DNA of 56,450 nt from Gammaproteobacteria bacterium (lineage in GTDB: Bacteria; Pseudomonadota; Gammaproteobacteria; Steroidobacterales; GCA-2729495): NCBI GenBank assembly GCA_009692345.1, contig SHZI01000004.1, positions 1 to 56,450 on the forward strand, read 5' to 3'. This document shows, piece after piece, positions 1 through 10,000 of this stretch. Below the pieces are notes generated by a model. That model ran no database searches and was not told the DNA's origin. It saw nothing but the letters and a program-made list of their open reading frames with translations. Position 1 is the stretch's first letter. Every line of letters starts with the position of its first letter. The position numbers and the translations under genes were made by a program.

Positions 1-867
1 CCCTTCGAATCCCTCTACGTAAACACCCGGTTCGGGCGCACGCACCTGCTGGCCACGGGGCCCAGGGACGCGCCTCCCCTGTTCCTCATTTCCGGCGTCG
101 CCGGCTGCGCGCCGCTCTGGCGCCGGCAACTCGAGTCCCTGAGCACGGACTTCCGCGTCTATGCCATGGATATTCCGGGCCAGCCCGGCCGCAGCGACCC
201 GAACCCGCCCTCATTCCTGAACGAGGACTACTCCGACTGGTTGCTGGACGTCCTGGATGACCTCAGCATCGAGCGCGCGCACTTTGCCGGGATCAGCGCA
301 GGGGCCTGGATTGCCATGCGCTTCGCCAGCCTGCACCCCCAGCGCACCCGCAAGGTCGTCATGCTCGGACCGACCGGCATCTCCGGGGCCCGGCTGCCCG
401 TGAAGATCTGGCTGGGCCGCGTCGCCCAGAAGTGGAAGAACGCCGATGTGCTGCAGGATGACCTCACGGCCCGTTCCGTCTCGTCGAAGAGCCCGGGCGG
501 CACCTTCGGCACCTTTGACCGGCAGCTGGCCAGGGCGATGGCCCTGTGCACCCGGCACTACCGGGTCGACCGGTCCCTCGGCATTTACAACGAGGCCACG
601 GGCAAGGTGAACATCTGGGCAGGACTGCTGGTGCTCCGCAAGTTCTTTCTGCCCGAGAAGGATGCCGTGTTGCGCCAGTTTGCGGTGCCCGGGCTGCTGG
701 TGTTCGGCGAGCACGAGGTGCTCTATGACCCCCATGCAGTGGGCCGCAAGGCGCAAAAGCTCATGGGCAATATTCGCGTCGAAGTCATTGCCGGAGCCGG
801 ACACGCCGCCATCTACGACCGGCCGGAAGTCGTGGATCCCCTGGTCATTGAGTTTCTGCGCGCGTGA
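1..867 (+). CDS. alpha/beta hydrolase, 5'-truncated by window edge
   Basis: Frame of ORF 166..867 stays open to base 1 (PFESLYVNTRFGRTHLLATGP...); FAGISAGAWIAMRFA nucleophile elbow and C-terminal GAGHAAIYDRPEVV. Confidence 0.8.
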   Translation, partial: PFESLYVNTRFGRTHLLATGPRDAPPLFLISGVAGCAPLWRRQLESLSTDFRVYAMDIPGQPGRSDPNPPSFLNEDYSDWLLDVLDDLSIERAHFAGISAGAWIAMRFASLHPQRTRKVVMLGPTGISGARLPVKIWLGRVAQKWKNADVLQDDLTARSVSSKSPGGTFGTFDRQLARAMALCTRHYRVDRSLGIYNEATGKVNIWAGLLVLRKFFLPEKDAVLRQFAVPGLLVFGEHEVLYDPHAVGRKAQKLMGNIRVEVIAGAGHAAIYDRPEVVDPLVIEFLRA

Positions 868-1454
868 TCCGTTTCTTGATACTCCTCCTGCCGGTCCTGC
901 TTGCTCCCGTCACCGCGTTCGCTCATGAAGGCTCCAGCCTCCCCTACGGCTCCTTCATTGCGGGACTCGCCCACCCCGTACTGGGTACCGATCACTTCCT
1001 GGCCATGGTGAGCGTCGGCATCCTGAGCGCGCAGATCGGCGGGCGAGCGATCTGGACCGTACCGACCACCTTTGTGTCCGTCATGGCCATTGGCGGCCTG
1101 CTGGGCTGGCTGAACGTGGGCCTGACGTCGATCGAGCTCGGCATTTCCTTCTCCGTGCTGATTCTGGGGATTGCGATTGCCGCCGACCGGAAGCTGCCAG
1201 TCCTCGTGGCCATGGGGGCCGTCGGCATCTTCGCCATCTTCCACGGCTACGCCCACGGCGCCGAAATGCCCACCGTTGCCAACGCGCTGACGTACGGACT
1301 GGGCTTCATGACCGGCACCGCCTTTTTGCACGTGGCCGGCCTGGTCGTCGGGGATATCTCCCAGCACTACGCCCGTGGCAAGATCCTGCTGCGCATTGCC
1401 GGTGCAGCTATCGCCGGCGTGGGCACCTGGTTCCTCGTGGGTCTTGCCGGTTAG
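864..1454 (+). CDS. HupE/UreJ family membrane protein
   Basis: Signal peptide ending FAHEG, HPVLGTDHFLAMVSVGI motif, hydrophobic segments; GTG start overlapping the upstream stop. Confidence 0.8.
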   Translation: MIRFLILLLPVLLAPVTAFAHEGSSLPYGSFIAGLAHPVLGTDHFLAMVSVGILSAQIGGRAIWTVPTTFVSVMAIGGLLGWLNVGLTSIELGISFSVLILGIAIAADRKLPVLVAMGAVGIFAIFHGYAHGAEMPTVANALTYGLGFMTGTAFLHVAGLVVGDISQHYARGKILLRIAGAAIAGVGTWFLVGLAG

Positions 1455-1466
1455 GAGTGCAGACAG

Positions 1467-2171
1467 ATGTCCGCAACGAAACGCCCGAATGGCCGCCTGA
1501 AACTTGCTCTGTGGGACATCGGCACCGTCTTCTGGGTGTGCATTGTCGGGTCCACCCTGCACTTTGCCTTTGAGCTCAGCGAGTACTGGCGGCCGATGGC
1601 CCTCTTCGGCGCGGTCAACGAGAGCGCCTGGGAACACACCAAGATGTATTTCTGGCCGGGGCTCTTCGCCGCCCTGGTGCAGTACACCTACACCCGGGAC
1701 GTGGCCAACAATTACTGGCTGGGCAAGGCCGCCGCGCTGGCGCTCACTCCCTTCCTGATCTGGGTGACCTACTTCAGCTACATGAGCTGGGTGGCGTCAT
1801 CGGGGGGCAAGGCCAGCCTGCCCACCATGCTGTCCATCATGGTTCTGGGCATCAGCGTGGGGCAGGCGACCAGCTGGTACATCCTCACGCGGCCGCCCTT
1901 CCAGGTTGACACCCGCCGCTATGCAGCCGGCACCATCGCTGCGCTCACTGCCGTCTTCGCCACCTTCTCCTACTTTCCACCCAGGGCCTTCCTGTTTGAG
2001 AACTTCTTCTGCTACCAGTACACCGGCGAGCACGGCATTCTTGACGACTACGGGCCCTATCGGGTGTTCGTCAAGGTGGAGGCGGACGGGGCAACAAAAG
2101 CGGGTGGCGGCGTGAATTACTGCGCGGGAAGGCAGCGAAGCACTGCTCCGGTGGCCCCAGACGCCGGTTAG
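1467..2171 (+). CDS. DUF6512-like integral membrane protein
   Basis: Multiple TM segments, LFGAVNESAWEHTKMYFWPGL motif. Confidence 0.6.
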   Translation: MSATKRPNGRLKLALWDIGTVFWVCIVGSTLHFAFELSEYWRPMALFGAVNESAWEHTKMYFWPGLFAALVQYTYTRDVANNYWLGKAAALALTPFLIWVTYFSYMSWVASSGGKASLPTMLSIMVLGISVGQATSWYILTRPPFQVDTRRYAAGTIAALTAVFATFSYFPPRAFLFENFFCYQYTGEHGILDDYGPYRVFVKVEADGATKAGGGVNYCAGRQRSTAPVAPDAG

Positions 2172-2246
2172 CACAGCTTCTGACAAATCGCCGCAGACGC
2201 TGATGGGCAGATTGCGCTAGTCTGCTGCAGACGGTCGGAGAGCCGC

Positions 2247-2849
2247 ATGCCTGTTACCCTGCAAATCACCCGTGCACTGCCTGCCGACGCCCAGGTCATC
2301 GCCGAGATGTCCCGGCGTCTTGTCGAGTTCGGACTCCCCTGGACCTGGACGCCGGCCCGGGTTGCCCGTCACCTGCAGCACCCCCAGTCGCTGGTGCTGG
2401 CCGTGCGGACCAATGGCACCAGCAATCCCATGCTGGTCGCCTTCGCCATCATGCATTTCGGAGACGACATCGCCCACCTGAACCTGCTCGGTGTGGACAG
2501 CCGCTGGCAGCGCCGGGGACTGGGCCGCCGTCTCGTGGCGTGGCTGGAGAAATCCGCCCTCACCGCCGGGACGTTCTCGCTGTGTCTCGAGGTGCGGGCC
2601 CGCAACCCTGTGGCGCTGCTCTTCTACCGGGAACTGGGCTTTACCGAGACTGGCCGGGTGCCCCGCTACTACAGTGGCCGCGAGGATGCCCTGCGACTGA
2701 TGAAGGACCTGCGCCATCCGCTGGCGCGGAGCTGGCCGGAGCTGGAGACGGGGGCCTGGTCGGCCGGCGTCGACCCGGATCCGGCGGGCGGGCCGTCCGC
2801 CGCCGAGTGGCTGGCTAGCCACTTCAAGAAGCAGGAACCACAGCGGTAG
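2247..2849 (+). CDS. GNAT family N-acetyltransferase
   Basis: LLGVDSRWQRRGLGRRLVAWLE and ARNPVALLFYRELGFTETGRVPRYY motifs. Confidence 0.85.
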   Translation: MPVTLQITRALPADAQVIAEMSRRLVEFGLPWTWTPARVARHLQHPQSLVLAVRTNGTSNPMLVAFAIMHFGDDIAHLNLLGVDSRWQRRGLGRRLVAWLEKSALTAGTFSLCLEVRARNPVALLFYRELGFTETGRVPRYYSGREDALRLMKDLRHPLARSWPELETGAWSAGVDPDPAGGPSAAEWLASHFKKQEPQR

Positions 2850-2854
2850 TGCAG

Positions 2855-2902
2855 GTGTGGTGCCGGAGAGGTGTGGTGCCGGAGAGGTGTGGTGCCGGAG
2901 AG
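2855..2902. repeat. 16-bp perfect tandem repeat x3 (gtgtggtgccggagag) overlapping the tRNA-Thr 3' end
   Basis: Units at 2855-2870, 2871-2886, 2887-2902. Confidence 0.95.
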
Positions 2903-2965
2903 AGGAGTCGAACCTCCGACCCCCGCATTACGAATGCGGTGCTCTGCCAACTGAGCTACCCCGGC
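2890..2965 (-). tRNA. tRNA-Thr(CGT)
   Basis: Minus strand GCCGGGGTAGCTCAGTTGGCAGAGC...CCGCA-TTCGTAA-TGCGG...GGAGGTTCGACTCCTCT-CTCCGGC-A-CCA; cloverleaf with encoded CCA. Confidence 0.95.
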
Positions 2966-3011
2966 GACCGCGCGGAAGTATAGGGAATCAGCCCCCGCTC
3001 ATCAAACAGCC

Positions 3012-3066
3012 GTAGGAGCGCCTGTGGGCGCGATTGGAATTGATCGCGCCTAAAGGCGCTCCTGCA
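3012..3066. repeat. REP-like palindrome A (GTAGGAGCGCC...GGCGCTCCTGC)
   Basis: Inverted arms gtaggagcgcctgtgggcgcgat / atcgcgcctaaaggcgctcctgc. Confidence 0.85.
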
Positions 3067-3484
3067 GCCGCCGCACCCGGATAAGCACCTCGACGCTCGC
3101 GGCCTGGGTCCCCTCCGGCAAGGTCGGGAGCCGCAGCAGTTCGACGTCCGCGGCATCGATGTCCCGGAGTTCGCCGGTTTCCTCATCGAGAAAGTGATGG
3201 TGGGCTGTCGTCGTGGAGTCGTACACGACCCGGCTGGGATGCACCGCGACCTCCCGCAGGATGCCCGCCCGGGACAGCAGATTGAGCGTGTTGTAGACCG
3301 TCGCCTTGGAGATGCGGCTCCCGGACTGACGGAGGGCCTGGAGCAACTGGTCTGCCGACACGTGACAGGGGCCGGCCAGCAGCAACATCCCGACCTCGAC
3401 CCGCTGGGGGGTGGGCTTTACCCCGTGGGCGCTCAGTGTGGCTTCGACGTCAGCCTTCAAGGTCATGGGTGAATAATAGCGCAA
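3050..3484 (-). CDS. Fur superfamily transcriptional regulator (Irr-like HHHF region, no obvious CXXC zinc pairs)
   Basis: VKPTPQRVEVGMLLL..SKATVYNTLNLLSRAGILREV..TTTAHHHFLDEETGELRDI; start could be the internal ATG encoding MTLKAD. Confidence 0.85.
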   Translation of the reverse strand: MRYYSPMTLKADVEATLSAHGVKPTPQRVEVGMLLLAGPCHVSADQLLQALRQSGSRISKATVYNTLNLLSRAGILREVAVHPSRVVYDSTTTAHHHFLDEETGELRDIDAADVELLRLPTLPEGTQAASVEVLIRVRRLQERL

Positions 3485-3555
3485 GTGCCGAAACTCGCTA
3501 GTGAGGCTGCTTTGTGCGCTGGCCGCATCCCGGACCTGCGGCTACCGTGCACCCC

Positions 3556-4083
3556 ATGCCCCGCTCGCCCGGCTTCACACTGCTCGAACTCCTCATCACA
3601 CTGGCCATCGGCGCGGTGCTCCTGACCCTCGCTGTCCCCGCATTTACCAGCCTGGTGCTCGACTCGCGGCTGACCAGTGCGGTGAACCGCTTCGTGCACG
3701 GGATGTACGTCGCCCGGCACGAAGCCCTGAAGTCCGGCGCCGACGTGGCGCTCTGCAGGAGTTCCAGCGGCAGGCAATGCATCCAGGCAGGGCGCTGGGA
3801 AACCGGGTTTATCGTCTTCGTCAACCGGGACCAGGACGACCCGCCCCGGGTCGATAGTGGCGAACCCATCCTGCAGGTGGAAGGCAGACTGCCTGCCGGC
3901 GCGATCCTGGCCAATCGCAATGCCTTTGTCTTCCGGCCCTGGGGCCGTTCCGTCAACGGCACCCTTACGTTCTGCGACCGGCGGGGCAACCCCAGTGCCC
4001 GGGCGGTCGTGGTGAGCTACACCGGCAGGCCCCGGGCCACCTCCGCGGGCGAAGCTAACGGTTCAGTGAAGTGTCCAGCCTAG
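3556..4083 (+). CDS. fimT: GspH/FimT-type pseudopilin
   Basis: Prepilin motif PGFTLLELLITLAIGAVLLTLAVPAF; TLTFCDRRG near C-terminus; followed by other minor pilins. Confidence 0.85.
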   Translation: MPRSPGFTLLELLITLAIGAVLLTLAVPAFTSLVLDSRLTSAVNRFVHGMYVARHEALKSGADVALCRSSSGRQCIQAGRWETGFIVFVNRDQDDPPRVDSGEPILQVEGRLPAGAILANRNAFVFRPWGRSVNGTLTFCDRRGNPSARAVVVSYTGRPRATSAGEANGSVKCPA

Positions 4084-4210
4084 AAATTTGCATGGCCTAC
4101 AAAATTACTCTTCATCCCCTCCGCTGCGCCAGCCATCGGCCGGACAGATTCTCCCCGCTGTATCACGGCAGGATACGTCTCAGGCGCGTGGTGCGTGGCC
4201 GGCAGCTGCG

Positions 4211-4633
4211 GTGCGTATCCAGCAACAGGAAGAACAACGAGCACGGGGCTTCAGCCTCATTGAACCCATGGTGGTACGGGGCGTCGTGGCCATTGCCCTC
4301 GGCATCGGCGCGCCCCTCTTTGCCACCCTCGCGGCCAACAACCGCATGAGCAGTGCCAGCAACGATCTGGTCAGCAGCCTGCTGGCCGCCCGGAGTGAAG
4401 CCCTCAAGCGCCAGGTTACGGTGACGCTGTGTCCCACGCCCGCTGGCGCAGGCAACTGCGTCGCTGGCGGCAGCCTGGGAACGGGGTGGACCGTCTTCGT
4501 GGATCGCAATGCGGATGGGGCCATCAGCGCCGACGATGTCGTGATCCAGCAGCCTGGGGCGCTGGAGGCGGACCTTCGGGATGGCGTCACGGCGACGCCG
4601 ATACCGGGGCGGGGGTCGCCGCAGGTCGCTTGA
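4211..4633 (+). pseudogene. second GspH/FimT-type pseudopilin, degraded
   Basis: ARGFSLIEPMVVRGVVAIALGIGAPLFATLAANNRMSSASNDLVSSLLAARSEALKRQVTVTLCP; Pro and Arg inside the helix, C-terminal region missing, no good start codon. Confidence 0.6.
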
Positions 4634-4725
4634 TTCAGAGTGGTCAACTGGGTCGTCAGCAACTCGTGCGCGACCGCGTCAGCCTTCAGTCTGACGCGAA
4701 TCCGCTCGGTGGTTGCTAGGACGTT

Positions 4726-5170
4726 GGTTGTTAAACACAAAGGCTTCACGCTCGTCGAGGTGCTGGTGGCCCTCGTCGTCATGTCGGTGGGCATCCTGGG
4801 CATCGCGGCGCTTTACCTGGAGGGTCTGCGGGCCGGCCGCACCGCCCTCTACCGGACGACGGCGGTCAACCTGGCAGCAGACATGGTGGATCGCATTCGG
4901 GCCAACCCCAACGCGAGGCTCGCCTATGCCGGCACGGGCCCCGGGGCCGACGGTGGCTGTGTCAACGGCCCGGTCAACTGCACGGCCGAGCAGCTCGCCG
5001 ATGACGACTGGTGTGGCTGGAGCAACCAGCTGGCTGCCCAGCTGCCCGCGGGCGCCCGTGGCGAGATCGGGATTGCGGGGGCGACACCGGTCACCTACAC
5101 CATTACGGTGGCCTGGCCAGAAATTGGCCAGGAAGAGCCGGCCACCTACTCCCTGGGTGTCCAGCAGTGA
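4726..5170 (+). CDS. pilV: type IV pilus modification protein PilV
   Basis: KGFTLVEVLVALVVMSVGILGIAALYLEGLRAGRTALYRTTAVNLAADMVDRIRANP; start uncertain (ORF opens at 4640). Confidence 0.85.
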
Positions 5171-6141
5171 AGCGCGGGTTGCAGCTCGGCATGACGCTCA
5201 TTGAACTGACGGTGGCCATGGCCATCGGTTTGTTCCTGATCGGTGGCGTCCTGTATGTCTACAGCCAGAGCAAGAACAGCTATCGCGCGGGCGACAGCCT
5301 CGCCCGGCTGCAGGAAAGCGCCCGCTTTGCCCTGGATACTCTCGAGCCCGACGTTCGCCTGGCTCGCTACTGGGGCCTCAACTCCGAGCCCGCGCGCATC
5401 ACGGTCCCCGCCGGCATCGCCGTGACCTGCAACGGTATCGCGCCGGATTTTGACCCGCTGGATCTCGCCGATGTGGTGACAGTGCGGGACGACACCTACG
5501 ACCTGAACTGTGTGTCCTTCAACGATGCGCCCCGGGCCGGAAGTGACGTGCTGATCCTGCGCCATGCGGAACCCTGGCGGGCAGGGCTTCAGCCTGCGCC
5601 GGACCCCCAGCGCCTGCAGATCCAGACCACCCTGGCCCAGGGCACTCTGTTCAGGGATGGAGTGCTGCCCCTCACCCTGCCCGTGGGCACCGGAGCCAGC
5701 ATCAATAACGTCGCCATCAATATCTACTACGTCAGTAATCAGTCGAGTTTCGCTGCGGAGCTGCCTTCATTGCGCCGGCTGGTCCTTGGGCCTGCCGGGG
5801 ACTTTGACAACCAGGAAGTCATACCGGGCGTCGAAAACCTGCAGGTGCAGCTCGGGATGGATACCGATGGCGATGGGGACGTGGACCGTTATGTGGATGG
5901 CAATCACCCGCTGGTGACCCCGGGAGCTCCTGGCTTTGCCCCGAATGGCCGGGTAGTCGCCGTGCGCCTGTGGATGCTGGTTGGCACCCCTGCCGATGCT
6001 CCGGCCTGGGTGGACGAGCGCCGCTATGCCACGCCGGATGCCGACCTGGGCGATCTGGTCGCGGGCTCAGCTGACTATCCCTCGACCTACCGCCGCCTGC
6101 AGATCTTCAAAACCATTTTTCTCAGCAACGAGGGCGCGTAG
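5167..6141 (+). CDS. pilW: PilW family minor pilin
   Basis: GLQLGMTLIELTVAMAIGLFLIGGVLYVYSQSKNSYRAGDSLARLQESARFALDTLEPDVRLARYWG; GTG start overlapping the pilV stop. Confidence 0.85.
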   Translation: MKRGLQLGMTLIELTVAMAIGLFLIGGVLYVYSQSKNSYRAGDSLARLQESARFALDTLEPDVRLARYWGLNSEPARITVPAGIAVTCNGIAPDFDPLDLADVVTVRDDTYDLNCVSFNDAPRAGSDVLILRHAEPWRAGLQPAPDPQRLQIQTTLAQGTLFRDGVLPLTLPVGTGASINNVAINIYYVSNQSSFAAELPSLRRLVLGPAGDFDNQEVIPGVENLQVQLGMDTDGDGDVDRYVDGNHPLVTPGAPGFAPNGRVVAVRLWMLVGTPADAPAWVDERRYATPDADLGDLVAGSADYPSTYRRLQIFKTIFLSNEGA

Positions 6142-6594
6142 ATGCCGACCCACGCCACGCCTCCCAACCGGCAGAAGCAGTCTGGCGCCGCCCTCATCAT
6201 CAGCCTGATTCTGCTGATGGTGCTGACCGTGCTGGCGATTTCCACCATGCGGACGGCGAGCCTGGGTTTACTCATGGCAGGCAACGCCCAGTACCGGGAA
6301 ACCGCGTTCAACCTGGCCCAGTCCGGGATTGACGCCGTCCTGCGCCGGGGCGACCCGGGCGTCCTGAGCGACTGCACGGCACCAACGGCCGATCCCGTAG
6401 TGGTGGTCCCGGAACTTGGCGGCCGCTACGCCACGACGACGTGCTATCGGGGCGAGTCCATCACCCCGGGCAACAGCCTGCCCCGCGTCCCCACCTTCAA
6501 CTACGAAGTGGCCTCGACCGGCATGACCGATCAACGGGAGGCCCGGGTTCGGGTCGTCCAGGGCTACGCCATCACGGGAGCCTCCGGTCGATGA
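6142..6594 (+). CDS. pilX: PilX family minor pilin
   Basis: QSGAALIISLILLMVLTVLAISTMRTASLGLLMAGNAQYRETAFNLAQSGID. Confidence 0.8.
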   Translation: MPTHATPPNRQKQSGAALIISLILLMVLTVLAISTMRTASLGLLMAGNAQYRETAFNLAQSGIDAVLRRGDPGVLSDCTAPTADPVVVVPELGGRYATTTCYRGESITPGNSLPRVPTFNYEVASTGMTDQREARVRVVQGYAITGASGR

Positions 6595-7046
6595 ACAGGC
6601 TTGCCCGCAACCGGGCCGTGACCAGCAGGCCAGGAACCATGGGTCTGGCGGCGCTGCTCCTCCTCACCTGGGGGCTGCCCGCCGCTGCCTCGCTGGGCAC
6701 CATTGAACAGGCCTACGAGCTGGCGCGCAGTGACGTGCAGCTGCCGGGCCGGCCTGAGGGCAGCCTGACGGTCCGTCCCTGTCCCACCTGCAAGCCGGTC
6801 CTGCTCAGGGTGACCACCGCCACGGGCTGGTTCATTGCCCCACAGACCCGGAAGGCCGCCGGTCAGCCCGCCCTGCTCGCGGCCTATAAAACGGCGGCGG
6901 CCAACCCGTCCACCCTGGTCTATGTCTATTACGAGCCCCAGACCAGGCGAGTGAAGCGGATCGTGCTGGACGTGCCGGCAGCGCCGTCGGCCAGGCCAGC
7001 GCCGTCGGCCAGGCCAGCAACCCAGGCCACGGAAGCCCGGCAATGA
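6591..7046 (+). CDS. small secreted protein of unknown function in pilus operon, CPTC motif
   Basis: ATGA overlaps on both sides with pilX and pilY1; hydrophobic N-terminus; RPCPTCKPVLLRVTTATGWFIAP. Confidence 0.75.
   Translation: MNRLARNRAVTSRPGTMGLAALLLLTWGLPAAASLGTIEQAYELARSDVQLPGRPEGSLTVRPCPTCKPVLLRVTTATGWFIAPQTRKAAGQPALLAAYKTAAANPSTLVYVYYEPQTRRVKRIVLDVPAAPSARPAPSARPATQATEARQ
6981..7016. repeat. 18-bp perfect tandem repeat x2 (gcgccgtcggccaggcca)
   Basis: Encodes APSARP-APSARP. Confidence 0.9.
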
Positions 7047-10000
7047 GAACCGTCCAGCGTGTTGCAGCCGTTCTGCTGGCCTGCCTGGCTCTGACTGCCC
7101 GGGCGGATGATTCGGAGTTGTTCCTGAGTGGCCCGGCTGCCGGAGTCGCCCGGGCCAACGTCCTCTTCATTATCGATACCTCCGGCAGCATGGACACGCT
7201 GGTGGCGACCCAGGCGACCTACAGCACCAGCCAGACCTTCACGGGTTGCTACGACCGCAACGCGCTGTACTTCTCCGCCACTGCATCAACCCCACCCTGT
7301 GACAGCCCCAACGTCCAGCCGAAGGCGGTCAACCGCTGCGCAGCCTCCCGCCAGCAACTCAACCAGGTGGGTTACTACTCCGACTTGCTCCTGGGTTGGG
7401 ACGTCCTGACGGGGAGCCGCCCGAACGGCGCGCTGGAGTGCGCGAGTGATCGCGGGGTCGATGGCAACGGCTCGGGCAGCCCGGGTTTTGCCGCCAACGG
7501 CCCCGACGAACCCTGGGCCGCGACCGATGCCAGCGAACCAGCCTGGCCCGCTCAGTACACGGTCTATGACGGCAACTGGCTCAACTGGCGCACTAACCCC
7601 CCCACGGTGCAGAAGAGCCGCCTCGACATCGTCAAGGAATCGGTCAACGCCCTGGCGGCCGGCCTGGAGGACGTGAACATCGGTCTGATGCGCTTCAACG
7701 GTAGTGAAGGCGGCGCGGTAATCGCTCCGCTGACCGACATCAACACCTCCCGGACTGCCTTCGTTGCCGCGGTGAACGCCCTGAACCCGGCCGGCAACAC
7801 GCCCCTGTCCGAAACCCTCTACGAAGCGGCCCAGGTCTTTCGGGGTGCCAACGTGGACTTTGGCAATACGGGCCCGGTCCGGAGTGTGGCGGGATCCCGA
7901 GTCGGTAACACGCTCACTTCCCTGCTCTACCGTTCGCCCCTCACCGAGTCCTGCAGCAAGAACTTCATCATCCTGCTGACGGATGGCGAACCGACTGCTG
8001 ACGGCGACGCGGTCAGCAAGATTACCGCCCTGCCGGACTTCGCCTCGGTGGTGGGGACCACCTGCGACGGCACCGGCGAAGGCCGCTGCCTGGACGACCT
8101 CGCGGCCTACCTGGTGCGCCACGACCTGGACGACACCCTCCCCGGCCTGCAGAACGTTGTCACCCACACCATCGGCTTCGAAGCGGACTTCCCCCTGCTC
8201 GTCAGCACGGCGACCCGGGGCGGCGGTGAGTACCACCTGGCTGACAGCACCGCGTCGCTGTCCACGGCGCTGAGCGGCATTGTGCTGTCGATCTTCGACA
8301 ATGCGGCGACTTTCGCCGCGCCCGCCGTGCCGGTGAATGCCTTCAAGCGCAGCCAGAACCTGCATGACGTCTACGTGTCGGTCTTCCAGCCCACGGAAAC
8401 CGCCCGCTGGTTTGGCAACCTCAAGAGGTACCGGTTCTCTGGTGGCCAGCTCGTCGGGAAGGACGATCGCCCTGTGATCGACCCCGTAACGGGACTCTTC
8501 GCCCGGGACGCCTTCAGCTTCTGGTCGGCAACACCGGATGGTGACCGGGTTGCCGAGGGTGGTGCGGCCAGCCGCCTGCCGGCTCCGGCGGTACGGCGCG
8601 TGTTTACCAATCTTTCCGGCACTGCCCTCTCTCTGCTCGACCCCGACGATGCTGGCGTTCAGGCTGCGCTGGCTGCGGTGCCCGTGGCCGAGCGCGCAGC
8701 CGTCATTGAATGGGCTCTGGGCCGGGACGTGGGGGACGTGGATCAGGATGGGAACGTGATGGAAGCCCGCCGGGATCTGGGCGATGCCTTCCACGTCCAG
8801 CCACTGACGGTGCTCTACGGCGAGACTGTCGACAACCCGGACGCCGCCGTGTTCGTGGCCACCAACGATGGCTACCTGCACTCCTTCGAGGCCGCCACGG
8901 GGGTAGAGAACTGGGCCTTCGTTCCCGGCCGGTTACTGCATGGTCTCTACCCTCTCTACCGGAATGCGGCTGCCGCGGCGAAGACCTACGGGCTGGATGG
9001 CGAGATCAACCTGGTCATCAGGAACGATGACGGTCGTCCGGGGCTGTCGGGCAACGAGCAGGCGATCCTCCTCTTTGGCATGGGACGGGGCGGCGATGCG
9101 GTGTATGCCGTCGACGTGACCGACCCGGCTGCACCCGCGCTGCTCTGGGAGAAGAGCAGCAGTGACAGTAGCTTTGCCGACCTCGGCCAGACCTGGTCGC
9201 CGCCGGCGGCTGCGCGGGTCGACATCGGCGGGACCGTCCGGGACGTGGTGGTCTTCGGCGGCGGGTATGACCCGGGCCAGGACCACGGCCCGTTCCGGCA
9301 GGACACGGTCGGCAATGCCATCTACATGGTTGACCTGGCCGATGGCCGCCGGGTGTGGAGCGCCGGTAGTGACGCCGCAGGGGGGCCCCACGATCTCGAA
9401 CTGCCCCGGATGAACTACTCCATTCCCGCCCCGGTGAAGCCGCTGGACCTCAACGGTGACGGCCTGGCTGAGCGCTTCTACGTGGGCGATATGGGCGGGC
9501 AGTTGTGGCGCTTTGACATCGTCAATGGCGAATCGGCGGCAACGCTCGTTGAGGGTGGGGTTCTGGCCTCGCTTGGTGGTGCCGCAGTCGCTACACCCAC
9601 CACTGCAGACCTGCGCCGGTTCTACGCAGCTCCCGACGTGGTACCCGTCATCCTGAACAACCAGCTGCTGATCTCGATCAACATTGGCTCCGGCTATCGG
9701 GGCCACCCGCTGGATACCGGGATTGCCGAGGCCTTCTTCGCCGTCCGGGACTTCAACGTATTCGGCGTCATCGACCGGACTGACTACTCCACGTCGCCGG
9801 TCTCGGTGCATCAGTTGCTCGATATCACCACCGACCTCGAGCCTGAACTGCCATTTGCTGCCGCGGGGTGGCAGCTCCGCCTGAACCAGGGCCCCGGTGA
9901 GAAGGTACTGGGCGAAGCGCTGACGGTGGACAACACCACGTTCTTCACCTCCTTTGCGCCGGGCCAGACACCGAGCGGGTGCGTCAGCGGCGCCGGCATC

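Noticed and set aside
7286-8881. 531-aa minus-strand ORF
   Set aside because: Antisense to pilY1; no motifs
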